This document shows, one piece after another, positions 19,067 to 27,656 of a stretch of 64,000 nt of DNA. Origin of the DNA: Sporolactobacillus spathodeae (GTDB lineage Bacteria > Bacillota > Bacilli > Bacillales > Sporolactobacillaceae). A program made the position numbers and the translations under genes. How positions within the stretch are numbered: position 1 is the first letter of the stretch; every line of letters starts with the position of its first letter. The notes below the pieces were generated by a model, which saw nothing but the letters and a program-made list of their open reading frames with translations, did no database searches and was not told the origin of the DNA. The stretch spans positions 45,274 through 109,273 of the forward strand of contig NZ_JAFBEV010000008.1 in the NCBI RefSeq assembly GCF_016908935.1. Reading direction: 5' to 3'.

Positions 19067-19432
19067 TTAATAGTGATAAACTTTGATCTTCATATGTTTT
19101 CGTCCCCAAACGATGGCCTTGTGGCGCGATCCGAAGTGGACGTCGATAATTTTTCCTTTAATTGCGCCGCCAGTGTCACGAGCGACCGCCGTTCCGTAAC
19201 CCGGAATATAGACTTTGGAGCCAAGCGGAATCACGCGTGGATCAACCGCGATGACTTTGGCATTCGGATGCTTCGCGAGATTATAGCCCGTTGCTGTTCT
19301 CCCTTTTTCGCAGTAAGCAGTCGATGATACATTAACATATTTATAATGTGAACTCGCGTCAGCAGTCGAATCAGGTGTTAGTCCGGAAACAACGAAGATG
19401 AGGATAAACAAAACCGTCACTATCTTTTTCAA
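19067..19432 (-). CDS. Secreted 3D-domain protein (YocH/YuiC type)
   Basis: A short exported protein of 121 residues: signal peptide (MKKIVTVLFILIFVVSGL, cleavage near ADASS) followed directly by a 3D domain. The three aspartates that name the domain are D64 (AVDPRVIPLGS), D86 (ARDTGGAIKG) and D97 (IIDVHFG). The domain is shared with the catalytic part of MltA-like and Rpf-related muralytic enzymes, so it probably cleaves peptidoglycan. It has no LysM or SH3 wall-binding part, unlike YocH. It converges on the serine hydrolase gene and shares its terminator. Confidence 0.88.
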   Translation of the reverse strand: MKKIVTVLFILIFVVSGLTPDSTADASSHYKYVNVSSTAYCEKGRTATGYNLAKHPNAKVIAVDPRVIPLGSKVYIPGYGTAVARDTGGAIKGKIIDVHFGSRHKAIVWGRKHMKIKVYHY

Positions 19433-19571
19433 TTCTCTCTTCTCCCCTTTCTTTCACTGTCTATAATTTACCAGTTTTATATGACAGGATGATTTCAGGG
19501 AGATAACAGTCTCTTTGGCAGATCATTACAGTGTTTACGATTCATCGTAGAGAAAGGCCACGATACTTGAT

Positions 19572-19627
19572 TGATAAAAAAAATACCCTGAGCATGTTTG
19601 GCTTGAATAGGCCATCATGCTCAGGGT
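19572..19627 (-). terminator. Intrinsic terminator after the GH25 gene
   Basis: On the minus strand a 12-bp stem (ACCCTGAGCATG with CATGCTCAGGGT) is followed by ATTTTTTTT. It lies about 40 bases after the stop codon of the lysozyme gene at 19665. Confidence 0.88.
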
Positions 19628-19664
19628 GCCAAGCGATCCAAATAAGTCAATCGCAATCAAAGGT

Positions 19665-21506
19665 TTATATTCCCGCTGCATCTGTAAAATAGGAGATGTC
19701 GATATCTACATTTGCATTAATGCCTTGTAATTTTCCTTGGTCGGTATATTGCCAGATATCAGCAGGCATGCCGAGACCATTATACGTAGCTGAGCCTCGG
19801 TATCTTGCAATCCACAATCTTGTGGTATTGGGCAATTCTGAAGCGATCAGCCGACTATAATAAAAATCATAGCCGGTATAAATACCAAACCGATGATAGC
19901 CATTGCTATCGAGGACTTTAAAAAATTGATTCACATAGCTTGTCAATTGAGCTTTGTCTTTGGTCAGTGGATCACCAACGCTATCCTCAACATCCAAGAA
20001 AACATAACTGTTTTTCGATATCCGGCCATTTATCGTCTTCAGGAAATAATCTGCTTCCTTAGCCGCATCTGTCACTGATTTCGCATGGAAGAAGTGATAG
20101 GCGTATGTTGCTAAACCCGCTGCATTCGCTTTATTCACATTTTCAGCGAACGTTTTATCATAATAGCTTTGCCCTTCTGTTGCTTTAACAATTACAAAAC
20201 GAATACCAGCTGCTTTAAGGGCCTGGTAATTGATATCTGATCCCGTATAGTTCTGATTATTTCTATTTTGTGGATTATTATTCCAGTGCGAAACATCAAT
20301 GCCCAATTGACTGATTGTGCTATTCGGCGGGGTATAAGGTTTCTTCGGATCACCTGCTACTTTCGGTGCCGTTCCCTTTATTACATAAGAAGCAGAGACA
20401 AAACCCACTCTTCCGCCGTTATAACTAATTTGCAGCCAATTACCTGTTTCTCCAATGACCGTAACCACTGTATTCTTTTTAAGACTCGTGATCACATTGT
20501 TCGCTGAACTGGTTGGTGATGTGCGTACATTCAGCGCATTAGCAATCACATAAGCCTGGTAATGATTAAAATTTGATCCACTTCGTGGTTTCAAATCCAT
20601 TTGCAAGGAAACTGATGTCAGAATCGGTTTCTTTTTACTAATGTTTACGCTTGAAACATAACCTTCCCTACTGCCCGATTTTACCTTATACCAGCTTCCG
20701 CTCTTGCCAGACACGGTTACCGAATTACTTTTGTGAAGTGTTATGATCTTGCTGTATTGGGTTCCCGGTCCCCCGTATACTTGCAGTGAATTTGAAGTCA
20801 CATAGCCGGTGAACATTGGGTATGGCGTTCGACTTAAATAATTATTTTGAACGTAGCCTGTTTGGCCATAACCCGTGACAAGTGCGTATTTATACCCTTT
20901 GCCAATTACAGATACCTTGCTTCCCATGCTCAATATACGTCGAATGGAATAATGAACACTCGCAGCACTGCGCATCCGCAACGTGTATGAAGTAACATAA
21001 GCACTATAAGCTCTATACTTACTCTTGCTTAAATAGCTATTTTGAACATAACCCGTAGTACGACCATATTTGACAAGTGCATATTTATGTCCCTTTCCTA
21101 TTACAGTCACTTTGTTGGTCATACTCAGCGTATGTCTGAGCGAGTAGTGAATGCTTGGCTGGTTGCGCATTTTCAATGTATACGAAGTGACATATGCACT
21201 ATAGTATCTATATGGACGCGTGCTCAAATACTTCGTCTGCACATACCCTGTCGTTCTTCCGTACTTTACGCGTGAATAGTTTCGATACTTGCTGATTACG
21301 GTTACTTTGTTTGTCATAGACAATGTCCGCAATGTTTTGAATCTTGTACTTGCGCGATTTCGGATTTTCAGTGTGTACGCGGTGACATACGCACTATATG
21401 TAGATGTTTTCGCTTGAACCGTACTTTCAGAGGGACTAACAATAGATAGAATCACTAAAAGTGCCAACAAGAAACTGAATAACAACCGCTTACCGAATGA
21501 TTTCAC
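19665..21506 (-). CDS. Secreted GH25 lysozyme with five SH3b repeats
   Basis: The 613-residue protein has a signal peptide (KRLLFSFLLALLVILSIVS), then five SH3b-like repeats (about 35-100, 103-165, 168-230, 233-290 and 318-380) and a C-terminal GH25 domain (about 400-613). The first three repeats are close copies (SAYVTSYTLKMRNQPS, LSMTNKVTVIGKG, KYGRTTGYVQ). Catalytic acids are D404 in GIDVSHW and D505/E507 in FLDVED; IWQY lies near 584. The enzyme would cut the MurNAc-GlcNAc bond of peptidoglycan, and the SH3b repeats bind wall peptides. It acts at the cell surface, probably in wall turnover or competition. Single gene with its own terminator. Confidence 0.93.
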   Translation of the reverse strand: MKSFGKRLLFSFLLALLVILSIVSPSESTVQAKTSTYSAYVTAYTLKIRNRASTRFKTLRTLSMTNKVTVISKYRNYSRVKYGRTTGYVQTKYLSTRPYRYYSAYVTSYTLKMRNQPSIHYSLRHTLSMTNKVTVIGKGHKYALVKYGRTTGYVQNSYLSKSKYRAYSAYVTSYTLRMRSAASVHYSIRRILSMGSKVSVIGKGYKYALVTGYGQTGYVQNNYLSRTPYPMFTGYVTSNSLQVYGGPGTQYSKIITLHKSNSVTVSGKSGSWYKVKSGSREGYVSSVNISKKKPILTSVSLQMDLKPRSGSNFNHYQAYVIANALNVRTSPTSSANNVITSLKKNTVVTVIGETGNWLQISYNGGRVGFVSASYVIKGTAPKVAGDPKKPYTPPNSTISQLGIDVSHWNNNPQNRNNQNYTGSDINYQALKAAGIRFVIVKATEGQSYYDKTFAENVNKANAAGLATYAYHFFHAKSVTDAAKEADYFLKTINGRISKNSYVFLDVEDSVGDPLTKDKAQLTSYVNQFFKVLDSNGYHRFGIYTGYDFYYSRLIASELPNTTRLWIARYRGSATYNGLGMPADIWQYTDQGKLQGINANVDIDISYFTDAAGI

Positions 21507-21728
21507 CTTCCACGCTCCTTTTCAAAGAATAATAGATTACTATTTGACTAAAGGATTCATTTTAAAAAATATTCCATTTTCTTCTTTATTAAGTTTATCG
21601 GTCGAAACAAATATTTTTTGAGAATTCAGCGTTTAATGGATGCATCAATCGCAGAGTAAACAGGGAAACATTCATTCTGGTTTAATATTATTCATAGACT
21701 CCAAGTTTTCAGGTATTGCTGGGGATCA

Positions 21729-21766
21729 AAAAAAGGCAGAACAGTCAATCGTATGTTCTGCCTTTT
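21729..21766 (-). terminator. Intrinsic terminator
   Basis: The arms AAGGCAGAACA and TGTTCTGCCTT with a 10-base loop form a perfect stem; on the minus strand it ends in a run of Ts. It lies about 25 bases after the stop of the secreted protein gene at 21791. Confidence 0.9.
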
Positions 21767-21790
21767 CTATTAGATTGGGATCAATTATAT

Positions 21791-22924
21791 TTATTTGAAA
21801 CGGGCTTGTATGATTTCTGGCGACGAGTTGTAGAGAAGGTAGGTATTCGTCCCATCGAATGCCATCCCTTCCGTCTCTCGTGTATTGGCTATTTTAGTAC
21901 TGTAATTCCTCAGCGATTTGTTTGCCACATCAATGCCAACAAAAGAATCATCACTGACAAGATAGAGTCGATGACTATACCGGTCATACGACAAAGACTG
22001 CAGGTATTTGCCAACCGCGTTTTTCACCCGAAAGGCTGGCGCGACAGATACTTTATTTCCAGTAATTGTTCCTTTAAAAACAACATAACTGGCTTTATAG
22101 CTTCCTTTCAGATTACCGACCAACCCGAGATAAAAATGGTTACCGTCAATCATGGTTAGCGTGTGCGGGTTGTATTTGTATTTGCTGTATTTATTAATTA
22201 ATCGAAATGACCATTTTTTCAATGGTTTCAAATTCGCATCATATTTGTAAAGTACAATCGATTCATTTCCTTGTAAACTGCCATGTGTGAAATCTGTATC
22301 CTGCAGCATGTACAAATATTTGCCGTCCGTTGTCAGCGTCTGCCCATGGCCAATCGTCATCTGATCGCTGACCGAAACCTGTTTAAAGAAGTTATCCGCC
22401 CCTGCGCTTTGATAGCCCTTCTTAATGTAGCTATTTGAATGATTATACTTATACCAATAAGCCGAGCGAAAATCTTCAAATTTATTTTTCATTTTCGCTG
22501 GAAGATTCATTGGAAATGTAGTTATGTAACCCCGATTATTATTCAGGGACCAAACCATATAAATTTTATGATTTAAGATCGTAAAGCTCTGTGGATTCAC
22601 TAATTGTTTCACTATTTTTTTACTGAACTTACTGTCGAGATACGGCAACCAGGCAAAGGTTTGAAAATTATACTTCATTCCCGCTGTTTGATAGCTATTA
22701 ATGCGGACCTGGTCCAGTCCAATCTTCATCCGGTAATAGGCATGCCGTCCTCCGCTATTGGTTTTATCAAGCATCCGGTCATATCCTGTCGCATTTGTTG
22801 CCATTTTTAATTTCGCCCAGCTTTGATTAATCGTGATGTTTTGTGGACCTGCAGCCGATGCGGTTCCCGATGCTACCAAGAATGTGCATCCAAGCAAAGC
22901 CGCCACCCATCGTTTCATTCGCAT
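21791..22924 (-). CDS. Secreted protein of unknown function, possible beta-propeller
   Basis: The 377-residue protein has a clear signal peptide (MKRWVAALLGCTFLVASGTASA, cleaved near ASAAG). The mature part has repeated strand-turn units containing aromatic and glycine-rich motifs (HGQTLTTDGKYLYMLQD, NPHTLTMIDGNHFYLGL, SYDRYSHRLYLVSDD, EGMAFDGTNTYLLYN), spaced as in beta-propeller blades. No catalytic motif is recognised and I know no named family. AGGGG precedes the ATG at 22924. It is monocistronic with its own terminator and lies among other exported wall and biofilm genes. Confidence 0.75.
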   Translation of the reverse strand: MRMKRWVAALLGCTFLVASGTASAAGPQNITINQSWAKLKMATNATGYDRMLDKTNSGGRHAYYRMKIGLDQVRINSYQTAGMKYNFQTFAWLPYLDSKFSKKIVKQLVNPQSFTILNHKIYMVWSLNNNRGYITTFPMNLPAKMKNKFEDFRSAYWYKYNHSNSYIKKGYQSAGADNFFKQVSVSDQMTIGHGQTLTTDGKYLYMLQDTDFTHGSLQGNESIVLYKYDANLKPLKKWSFRLINKYSKYKYNPHTLTMIDGNHFYLGLVGNLKGSYKASYVVFKGTITGNKVSVAPAFRVKNAVGKYLQSLSYDRYSHRLYLVSDDSFVGIDVANKSLRNYSTKIANTRETEGMAFDGTNTYLLYNSSPEIIQARFK

Positions 22925-23210
22925 CTCTATGTCCCCTCATATCTATCTTTATTTGTAAAAATTATACACCTGTAGGGGATTAAAAAGCGTATGACATTCA
23001 AATGAATTCGCTTCCATAATCAACAAATTTTTTGACAGTCCGCACTAAAAGATACCTTGTGCTATGCTTGAATGTTTTCGGGTTCTCGCCTGATTTATTT
23101 TTTTAAATAAGTGATTGAAAACCATGCGATTTTCGCTGTTTCTTGCTAAAATTAGAGATAAATAATAATCGCTCGACCCTTTCGTGAGCTGATAAAGGGG
23201 ACCTGTTAAA

Positions 23211-24125
23211 ATGAGTGAAATGATCTTGATCGGTTGTCTGAGCTTAATTTCCGTCCTATTTCTCGGTTATCTGCAAAACAAGAAACCTATCCTTCAAGTC
23301 GTTCTGATTATATCTTTGGTTGCTTCTTCTCTGACGCTGTCCGCCCCAATAGTTTCTCATGCCGCATTTTACCCCAAGGGAACTGTCGCCGCAACCATAG
23401 CCAAGGAAGTGGATGGCGACTCGATTTATGTCACGCTCAATCATAAAACCGTTGAAATTCGCATGCTTTTGATCGACACACCGGAGACGCATGATCCGCG
23501 CAAACCCGTTGAACCATTTGGTCCTGCTGCCTCCGCCTATGCAAAGAAAATGCTTCCGGTCGGCAGCAAAGTCCGACTGCAAGAAGGTTTGGCCGGTCAT
23601 CGTTATGATAAATACCACCGGCTTTTGGCATTTATTTATACCTCAAAAGGCAGTTTGTACAATTATTTGGTCGTCAAACAAGGTCTTGCCCGCGTTGCCT
23701 ATATTGAACCGCCGAATACCCAACATCTCGCCAGCTTAGAATCCGCTCAGAGCTATGCCAAATCTCGTAAACTCGGTATCTGGTCGCGCAAAGGATACGT
23801 CACTGCCTCCGGATATAATTACTCAACAAAGAAAACAGCCGCTGCTCCCAAATCCAGCAGCTCGACGGCCCACGGCTTATCGGTCAAACGCGGCCAGAAT
23901 GCTTCCGTTTCAGTTACAGCCAAACGTGGCGCACGCGGCACGATCAAAGTCTATTACAAATCAGGGATTAGTAAAGCAAAAGGGTTGGAACCGAAAATAG
24001 CTGGCAGCAGTGGCAAAATTACATGGACTTGGCTTGTCGGAACCGCCACCACCCCGGGCACCTACAGAGTTGTGATTCAGGTAGGGAACAAAACGAGCAC
24101 CCAATATCTACGTGTTAGTAAATAA
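23211..24125 (+). CDS. Secreted or membrane-anchored thermonuclease (micrococcal nuclease family)
   Basis: The 304-residue protein has two N-terminal hydrophobic segments (about 4-20 and 27-45), then the staphylococcal nuclease fold (about 56-195) with R84, D89 and E92 in VEIRMLLIDTPETHDP and R137 in DKYHRLLAF. These match the catalytic Arg, Asp, Glu and Arg of micrococcal nuclease, which needs calcium and degrades DNA and RNA. A C-terminal beta-rich domain of about 90 residues (KRGQNASVSVTAKRG to the end) may bind the surface. The twin hydrophobic start resembles a membrane anchor. AAAGGGG precedes the ATG. Likely role: extracellular DNA turnover or nutrition. Confidence 0.9.
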   Translation: MSEMILIGCLSLISVLFLGYLQNKKPILQVVLIISLVASSLTLSAPIVSHAAFYPKGTVAATIAKEVDGDSIYVTLNHKTVEIRMLLIDTPETHDPRKPVEPFGPAASAYAKKMLPVGSKVRLQEGLAGHRYDKYHRLLAFIYTSKGSLYNYLVVKQGLARVAYIEPPNTQHLASLESAQSYAKSRKLGIWSRKGYVTASGYNYSTKKTAAAPKSSSSTAHGLSVKRGQNASVSVTAKRGARGTIKVYYKSGISKAKGLEPKIAGSSGKITWTWLVGTATTPGTYRVVIQVGNKTSTQYLRVSK

Positions 24126-24253
24126 GTGGCTCGATAGCTGACCGCTCATTCTCATTGATTATTTAAGGTGGTGGTTCTGATGAAAAATTTAGTGAAAGAG
24201 TTGATTGCTCTTTCGCTTCTTTATAATAAATGTCATTTGAGGAGTTCATTACG

Positions 24254-25027
24254 ATGAATATGACTTATAGCTTTTTACAGTCTCAATTAGGAACTACAAT
24301 TATTGGCGAAGTAATAGCGACATCGATGCTTGCATTTTTCACAGCAATAATCGCATTCTTTTTCACCAAAAGATACTCAAAGCAGGTAAAATTGGCAAAA
24401 AAGCTAAAAAATCACAACATCGATGAGATAGATGTTGGCCAAATTTCACTTAAAGATATTAAATTTATTTTTAAAAAGGCGGAAAAAATACAGATTATCT
24501 ACGTGGCTGGTGGGGGATTTGTCGAGGCAAATTCTAATTTTTTCCAAATCGCGCAACGACGAAAAAAGCGTGGTGATAGAATTAATATTCAATTTCTTTA
24601 TGCTCAAAAAGGATCTTCATTTTTGCAAGAAATCCAGGAAATGGAGATAATCGCTGGAATTCGTGCTGAAGAAAAAGAAATCAACCAAGATATCGATAGA
24701 GTAATTAATCTCTTGCAGCCTTTTTCCGACCTCATCGAGTCGAGATGCTTTTCTACCCAATATCGTCTTCCGGTAATCATTGCATCATTTAGAACAAAAA
24801 GTAAAAACGGTGTTGAAAAGCTAATAACGCGTGTCTGGATGCAGGTAACTCTACCGCCCGATCACTCTGATTTGTGCGTCATTTTAAAAGGTACAAGAGT
24901 AAAACAATATGATTCGAAATACGATTACTTTGAATCCGATGATGAAGAATCTGTATCACCTAGTATTGTCGAAATGGCAGAAAACTATTTTGAAACGATT
25001 TGGAAATTAAGTAAAAAAAGCAGATAA
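24254..25027 (+). CDS. Membrane-anchored protein of unknown function with possible PLD-like domain
   Basis: The frame opens at 24230, but GAGGAG lies 9 bases before the ATG at 24254, which is taken as start (257 residues). There is one N-terminal membrane segment (VIATSMLAFFTAIIAFFF) followed by a basic stretch and a cytoplasmic domain with IQIIYVAGGGFVEANSNFF and RINIQFLYAQKGSSFLQE, a strand-turn-helix pattern like the phospholipase-D-fold domain found in some regulators; the HKD catalytic motif is absent. The tail is acidic (YFESDDEESVSP). It sits alone between the nuclease and a convergent glycosyltransferase. Function unknown. Confidence 0.6.
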   Translation: MNMTYSFLQSQLGTTIIGEVIATSMLAFFTAIIAFFFTKRYSKQVKLAKKLKNHNIDEIDVGQISLKDIKFIFKKAEKIQIIYVAGGGFVEANSNFFQIAQRRKKRGDRINIQFLYAQKGSSFLQEIQEMEIIAGIRAEEKEINQDIDRVINLLQPFSDLIESRCFSTQYRLPVIIASFRTKSKNGVEKLITRVWMQVTLPPDHSDLCVILKGTRVKQYDSKYDYFESDDEESVSPSIVEMAENYFETIWKLSKKSR

Positions 25028-25040
25028 CTCAATATAGGGA

Positions 25041-26021
25041 TTAGATTTTCTCTTCAACACTATTTAATGACTTTTGTAGAAAGTATCCTCTTCTGATTCT
25101 TTTACTCCAAAAATCAAGATGCTTTTGAATTTCAATTTTTTCTATGTCAGTTAAAGAATGAATTGTTTTATCAATGTCAAAAAGAGTTGTAACTGAGATT
25201 CCCAGTTTATTTTGTACAATAAAATCCCTTATTGCTGCATGTTCCCATACGATTAAAGGTATACCAGTTGCTAAGAATAGCGATGCCTTATGGGGATTAT
25301 TGAATCGCTGATACGATCCATATTGACCATTGCATGTTTTCAAGGAATTACCGTCCCAAATTAATCCCCACCCTTCAGGTAAATAGTTTGGTAAATCATC
25401 TCCAGAATATTTACCTAAATAAGAAGTATTATCTGGGAGATTAATTTGAGGGTCTGATCCAAAAAGATTGAAATTAAGATAAGGTAAATTGTTCAGATTT
25501 CTTATATACGCAGACTTTTCCATTGATAAATCTCCAGCGATAATAATATCGTATCTACTTGAAACGATATTTTTTATCTTCCTATCAATAGATGCACAAA
25601 ATAAATAATCAAACAGCTCTAACCGAATCATACGAGTCCTCGGAATATCGAATTGAACAAGGTAATCTTCCATTTTCTTATTGTGAACAATTAAAAAATC
25701 TGATTGTTTAAGGATTTCCTGTTCATCTTTAGAACTTATTGATTTATTTCGTAAATAATTCAAATCATGTATGAGAATAATGCTCGTACATTTTAATCTT
25801 TTTAGTAATTTCATTGTAAAAAGAATCTCCCTATTGTGAAACAAGTCGGGATATTGAACAACAAATAATGAATTTTGATATTGATCACTATTCTCAATGA
25901 ACTCTTCTCTAGATACGGGATTATAGTGCTGTTGTTCCATAATTCTTTCCGCATCCATTCTTGCTTTTGATGTTGCCCGATAATCCCTGTTGTACTTTGC
26001 AATAAGATAATATTTGTTCAT
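25041..26021 (-). CDS. Gtf3-like glucosyltransferase / galactofuranosyltransferase-like
   Basis: The protein of about 326 residues matches the pattern of Gtf3-type GT-B enzymes: FVVQYPDLFHNREI, IILIHDLNYLR, GWGLIWDGNSLKTCNGQYGSY, and RFNNPHKASLFLATGIPLIVWE. Gtf3 enzymes extend the first GlcNAc on serine-rich surface glycoproteins in streptococci, and related enzymes act in polysaccharide synthesis. No serine-rich protein or Gtf1/2 gene lies nearby, so its acceptor is unknown. GAGGG precedes the ATG at 26021 (the frame opens at 26033). It converges with the preceding gene. Confidence 0.75.
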   Translation of the reverse strand: MNKYYLIAKYNRDYRATSKARMDAERIMEQQHYNPVSREEFIENSDQYQNSLFVVQYPDLFHNREILFTMKLLKRLKCTSIILIHDLNYLRNKSISSKDEQEILKQSDFLIVHNKKMEDYLVQFDIPRTRMIRLELFDYLFCASIDRKIKNIVSSRYDIIIAGDLSMEKSAYIRNLNNLPYLNFNLFGSDPQINLPDNTSYLGKYSGDDLPNYLPEGWGLIWDGNSLKTCNGQYGSYQRFNNPHKASLFLATGIPLIVWEHAAIRDFIVQNKLGISVTTLFDIDKTIHSLTDIEKIEIQKHLDFWSKRIRRGYFLQKSLNSVEEKI

Positions 26022-26033
26022 ATATTCCCTCAT

Positions 26034-26771
26034 TAAGTCGTCTAATGAATACGTTCAATAGAATGTACTAGTCTTGCTAAACTTTTCACCACTGATGCCA
26101 ACCAATTTACCACCTGTTGTCAATTATTTACCATATCTGAATTCTGAGATGCGCCAGCGAAGTGCTATAAATTTGCACAATTTTTCTTTCACACTACCAA
26201 TTACTTTAAGTTCGCCACCACAACTGGGACAAGTAATCGCGTTGTTTGGGGATGTCTCTCGTGTAAGTTACATTGCACGATAAAGGGTTGTCCTTTTCCT
26301 TCTATAAAAAATAATTGCCAGCAATTTCTTACGGACATTATAGCTGGCAATTATTTGACAGGCAACGCGGTCAACTTTCAGCCATTTTCGGGGGGCAATA
26401 ACAGCATGACACACAGATAATTTTTCTGTAAGTGCAGTGTTTTTTGCCTCTTTTTACATGTGAATTAAATAGGTTTCACATAATTGCCTTTAAACAATCA
26501 TGCCTTCGAAACAAAAAATGTGAAGAGTAAGAAAATGAGTTAAATAGCAGCAGTCGCAACTTTCTCAACGAACTGTCTCTCCCCGATATCAAATTATGCT
26601 ATGATAATAGTATTTCATATGCTTCAATGAGGATCCTATGGATAATTCTACTAAAATTCAAGAAAATATTCATACTATACCGTATTATTTAACTACTAAA
26701 ATTTCTTCGTTATCAATTTTTTTCCTCACTCACTCCAAAGAAAAATTATTATGAAAAGAAGATGACCTGTT
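26034..26771. other. Intergenic region with an inverted repeat and a possible zinc-finger remnant
   Basis: A 14-bp inverted repeat (AAATAATTGCCAGC at 26309-26322 and its complement at 26343-26356) could act as a terminator in either direction. On the minus strand near 26240-26215 the fragment NAITCPSCGGELK resembles a zinc-ribbon of a transposase, but it is too short to assign. An AT-rich stretch with GCTATGATAATAG near 26600 may contain the promoter of the downstream peptidase. Nothing else seen. Confidence 0.35.
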
Positions 26772-27656
26772 TTGAGAAAACTATTGGGGTCCTTTCTCGT
26801 AATTGTCTTGCTAATCAGCTTATTTCTCCCTGGACAGATCGAAGCGCAAAACATGCCAAAAGTCCTTTATCAAGGAAAAGTAACCACTGCTTACTTGAAC
26901 GTCCGATCGGGAGCAGCTAAAAGTTACAAATCAATAGGCATCTTGAAAAAGGGAGCAGTGGTTTCTGTCATACAGACGGGTCGTTGGCTGAGAATTAAAT
27001 ATCGAAATGGCTACGGCTTTGTTTCAGGCGAATATGTTCAAAAAATCGTTCAATCAAAACCGCAGAGCCCGAAATCATACATATTAAATGCACCCGTTTA
27101 CAACCAATACCCGCAATTGCCTCGTGGATGCGAAGTAACTAGCCTTTCAATGCTGCTTAATTATGCAGGAAAACATATAGATAAAATGGCACTTGCAAGT
27201 CAGATTGCCAAGGTGCCTTATTATTCACGGGGTCTCTATGGGAACCCACATGATGGCTTTGTCGGCAATATGTATTCACTTAGATACTCAGGCTATGGTG
27301 TCTACCATGAACCTGTCTTTAATCTTGCAAAGCGCTATCTTGGTAGCAGAGCAGTTGATCTCTCCGGACAATCCTGGTTAGCGATTGAAGCACAGATTCG
27401 CAAGGGCAGACCCGTCTGGGTGATTGTCAATGCATGGTTTCGTTATCTCCCTGGGAATCAATGGCGCACCTGGCACACAAAGAGGGGTTATATACGGATC
27501 ACTATGCACGAACACTCCGTCCTTGTCACCGGTTATGATGCAAACTACGTTTATGTTAACGATCCTATGGGTGGCAAAAAGAACAGACGCTTAGGTAAGG
27601 GATATTTTATCAGTGCCTGGCAACAAATGGGGAGTCAGGCAATATCTTTTAATTAG
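26772..27656 (+). CDS. Secreted C39-like peptidase with SH3b domain
   Basis: The 294-residue protein starts at a TTG. It has a signal peptide (LLGSFLVIVLLISLFLPGQIEA), an SH3b domain (about 33-92, AYLNVRSGAAKSYKS; GYGFVSGEYV) and a papain-like C39_2 domain (about 105-294). Catalytic residues are C120 in LPRGCEVTSLSML, H248 in MHEHSVLVTGYD and D264 in VNDPMGG. Such stand-alone C39_2 enzymes are exported cysteine peptidases thought to cut wall peptides or secreted proteins. The stop codon is formed by the junction with the IS1595 element: the insertion replaced TAA by TAG without altering the protein. Confidence 0.85.
   Translation: MRKLLGSFLVIVLLISLFLPGQIEAQNMPKVLYQGKVTTAYLNVRSGAAKSYKSIGILKKGAVVSVIQTGRWLRIKYRNGYGFVSGEYVQKIVQSKPQSPKSYILNAPVYNQYPQLPRGCEVTSLSMLLNYAGKHIDKMALASQIAKVPYYSRGLYGNPHDGFVGNMYSLRYSGYGVYHEPVFNLAKRYLGSRAVDLSGQSWLAIEAQIRKGRPVWVIVNAWFRYLPGNQWRTWHTKRGYIRITMHEHSVLVTGYDANYVYVNDPMGGKKNRRLGKGYFISAWQQMGSQAISFN

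Noticed and set aside
26074..26283. Zinc-finger transposase fragment on the minus strand.
   Set aside because: Only about a dozen residues (CPSCGGELK) look meaningful; too short to assign to any element.
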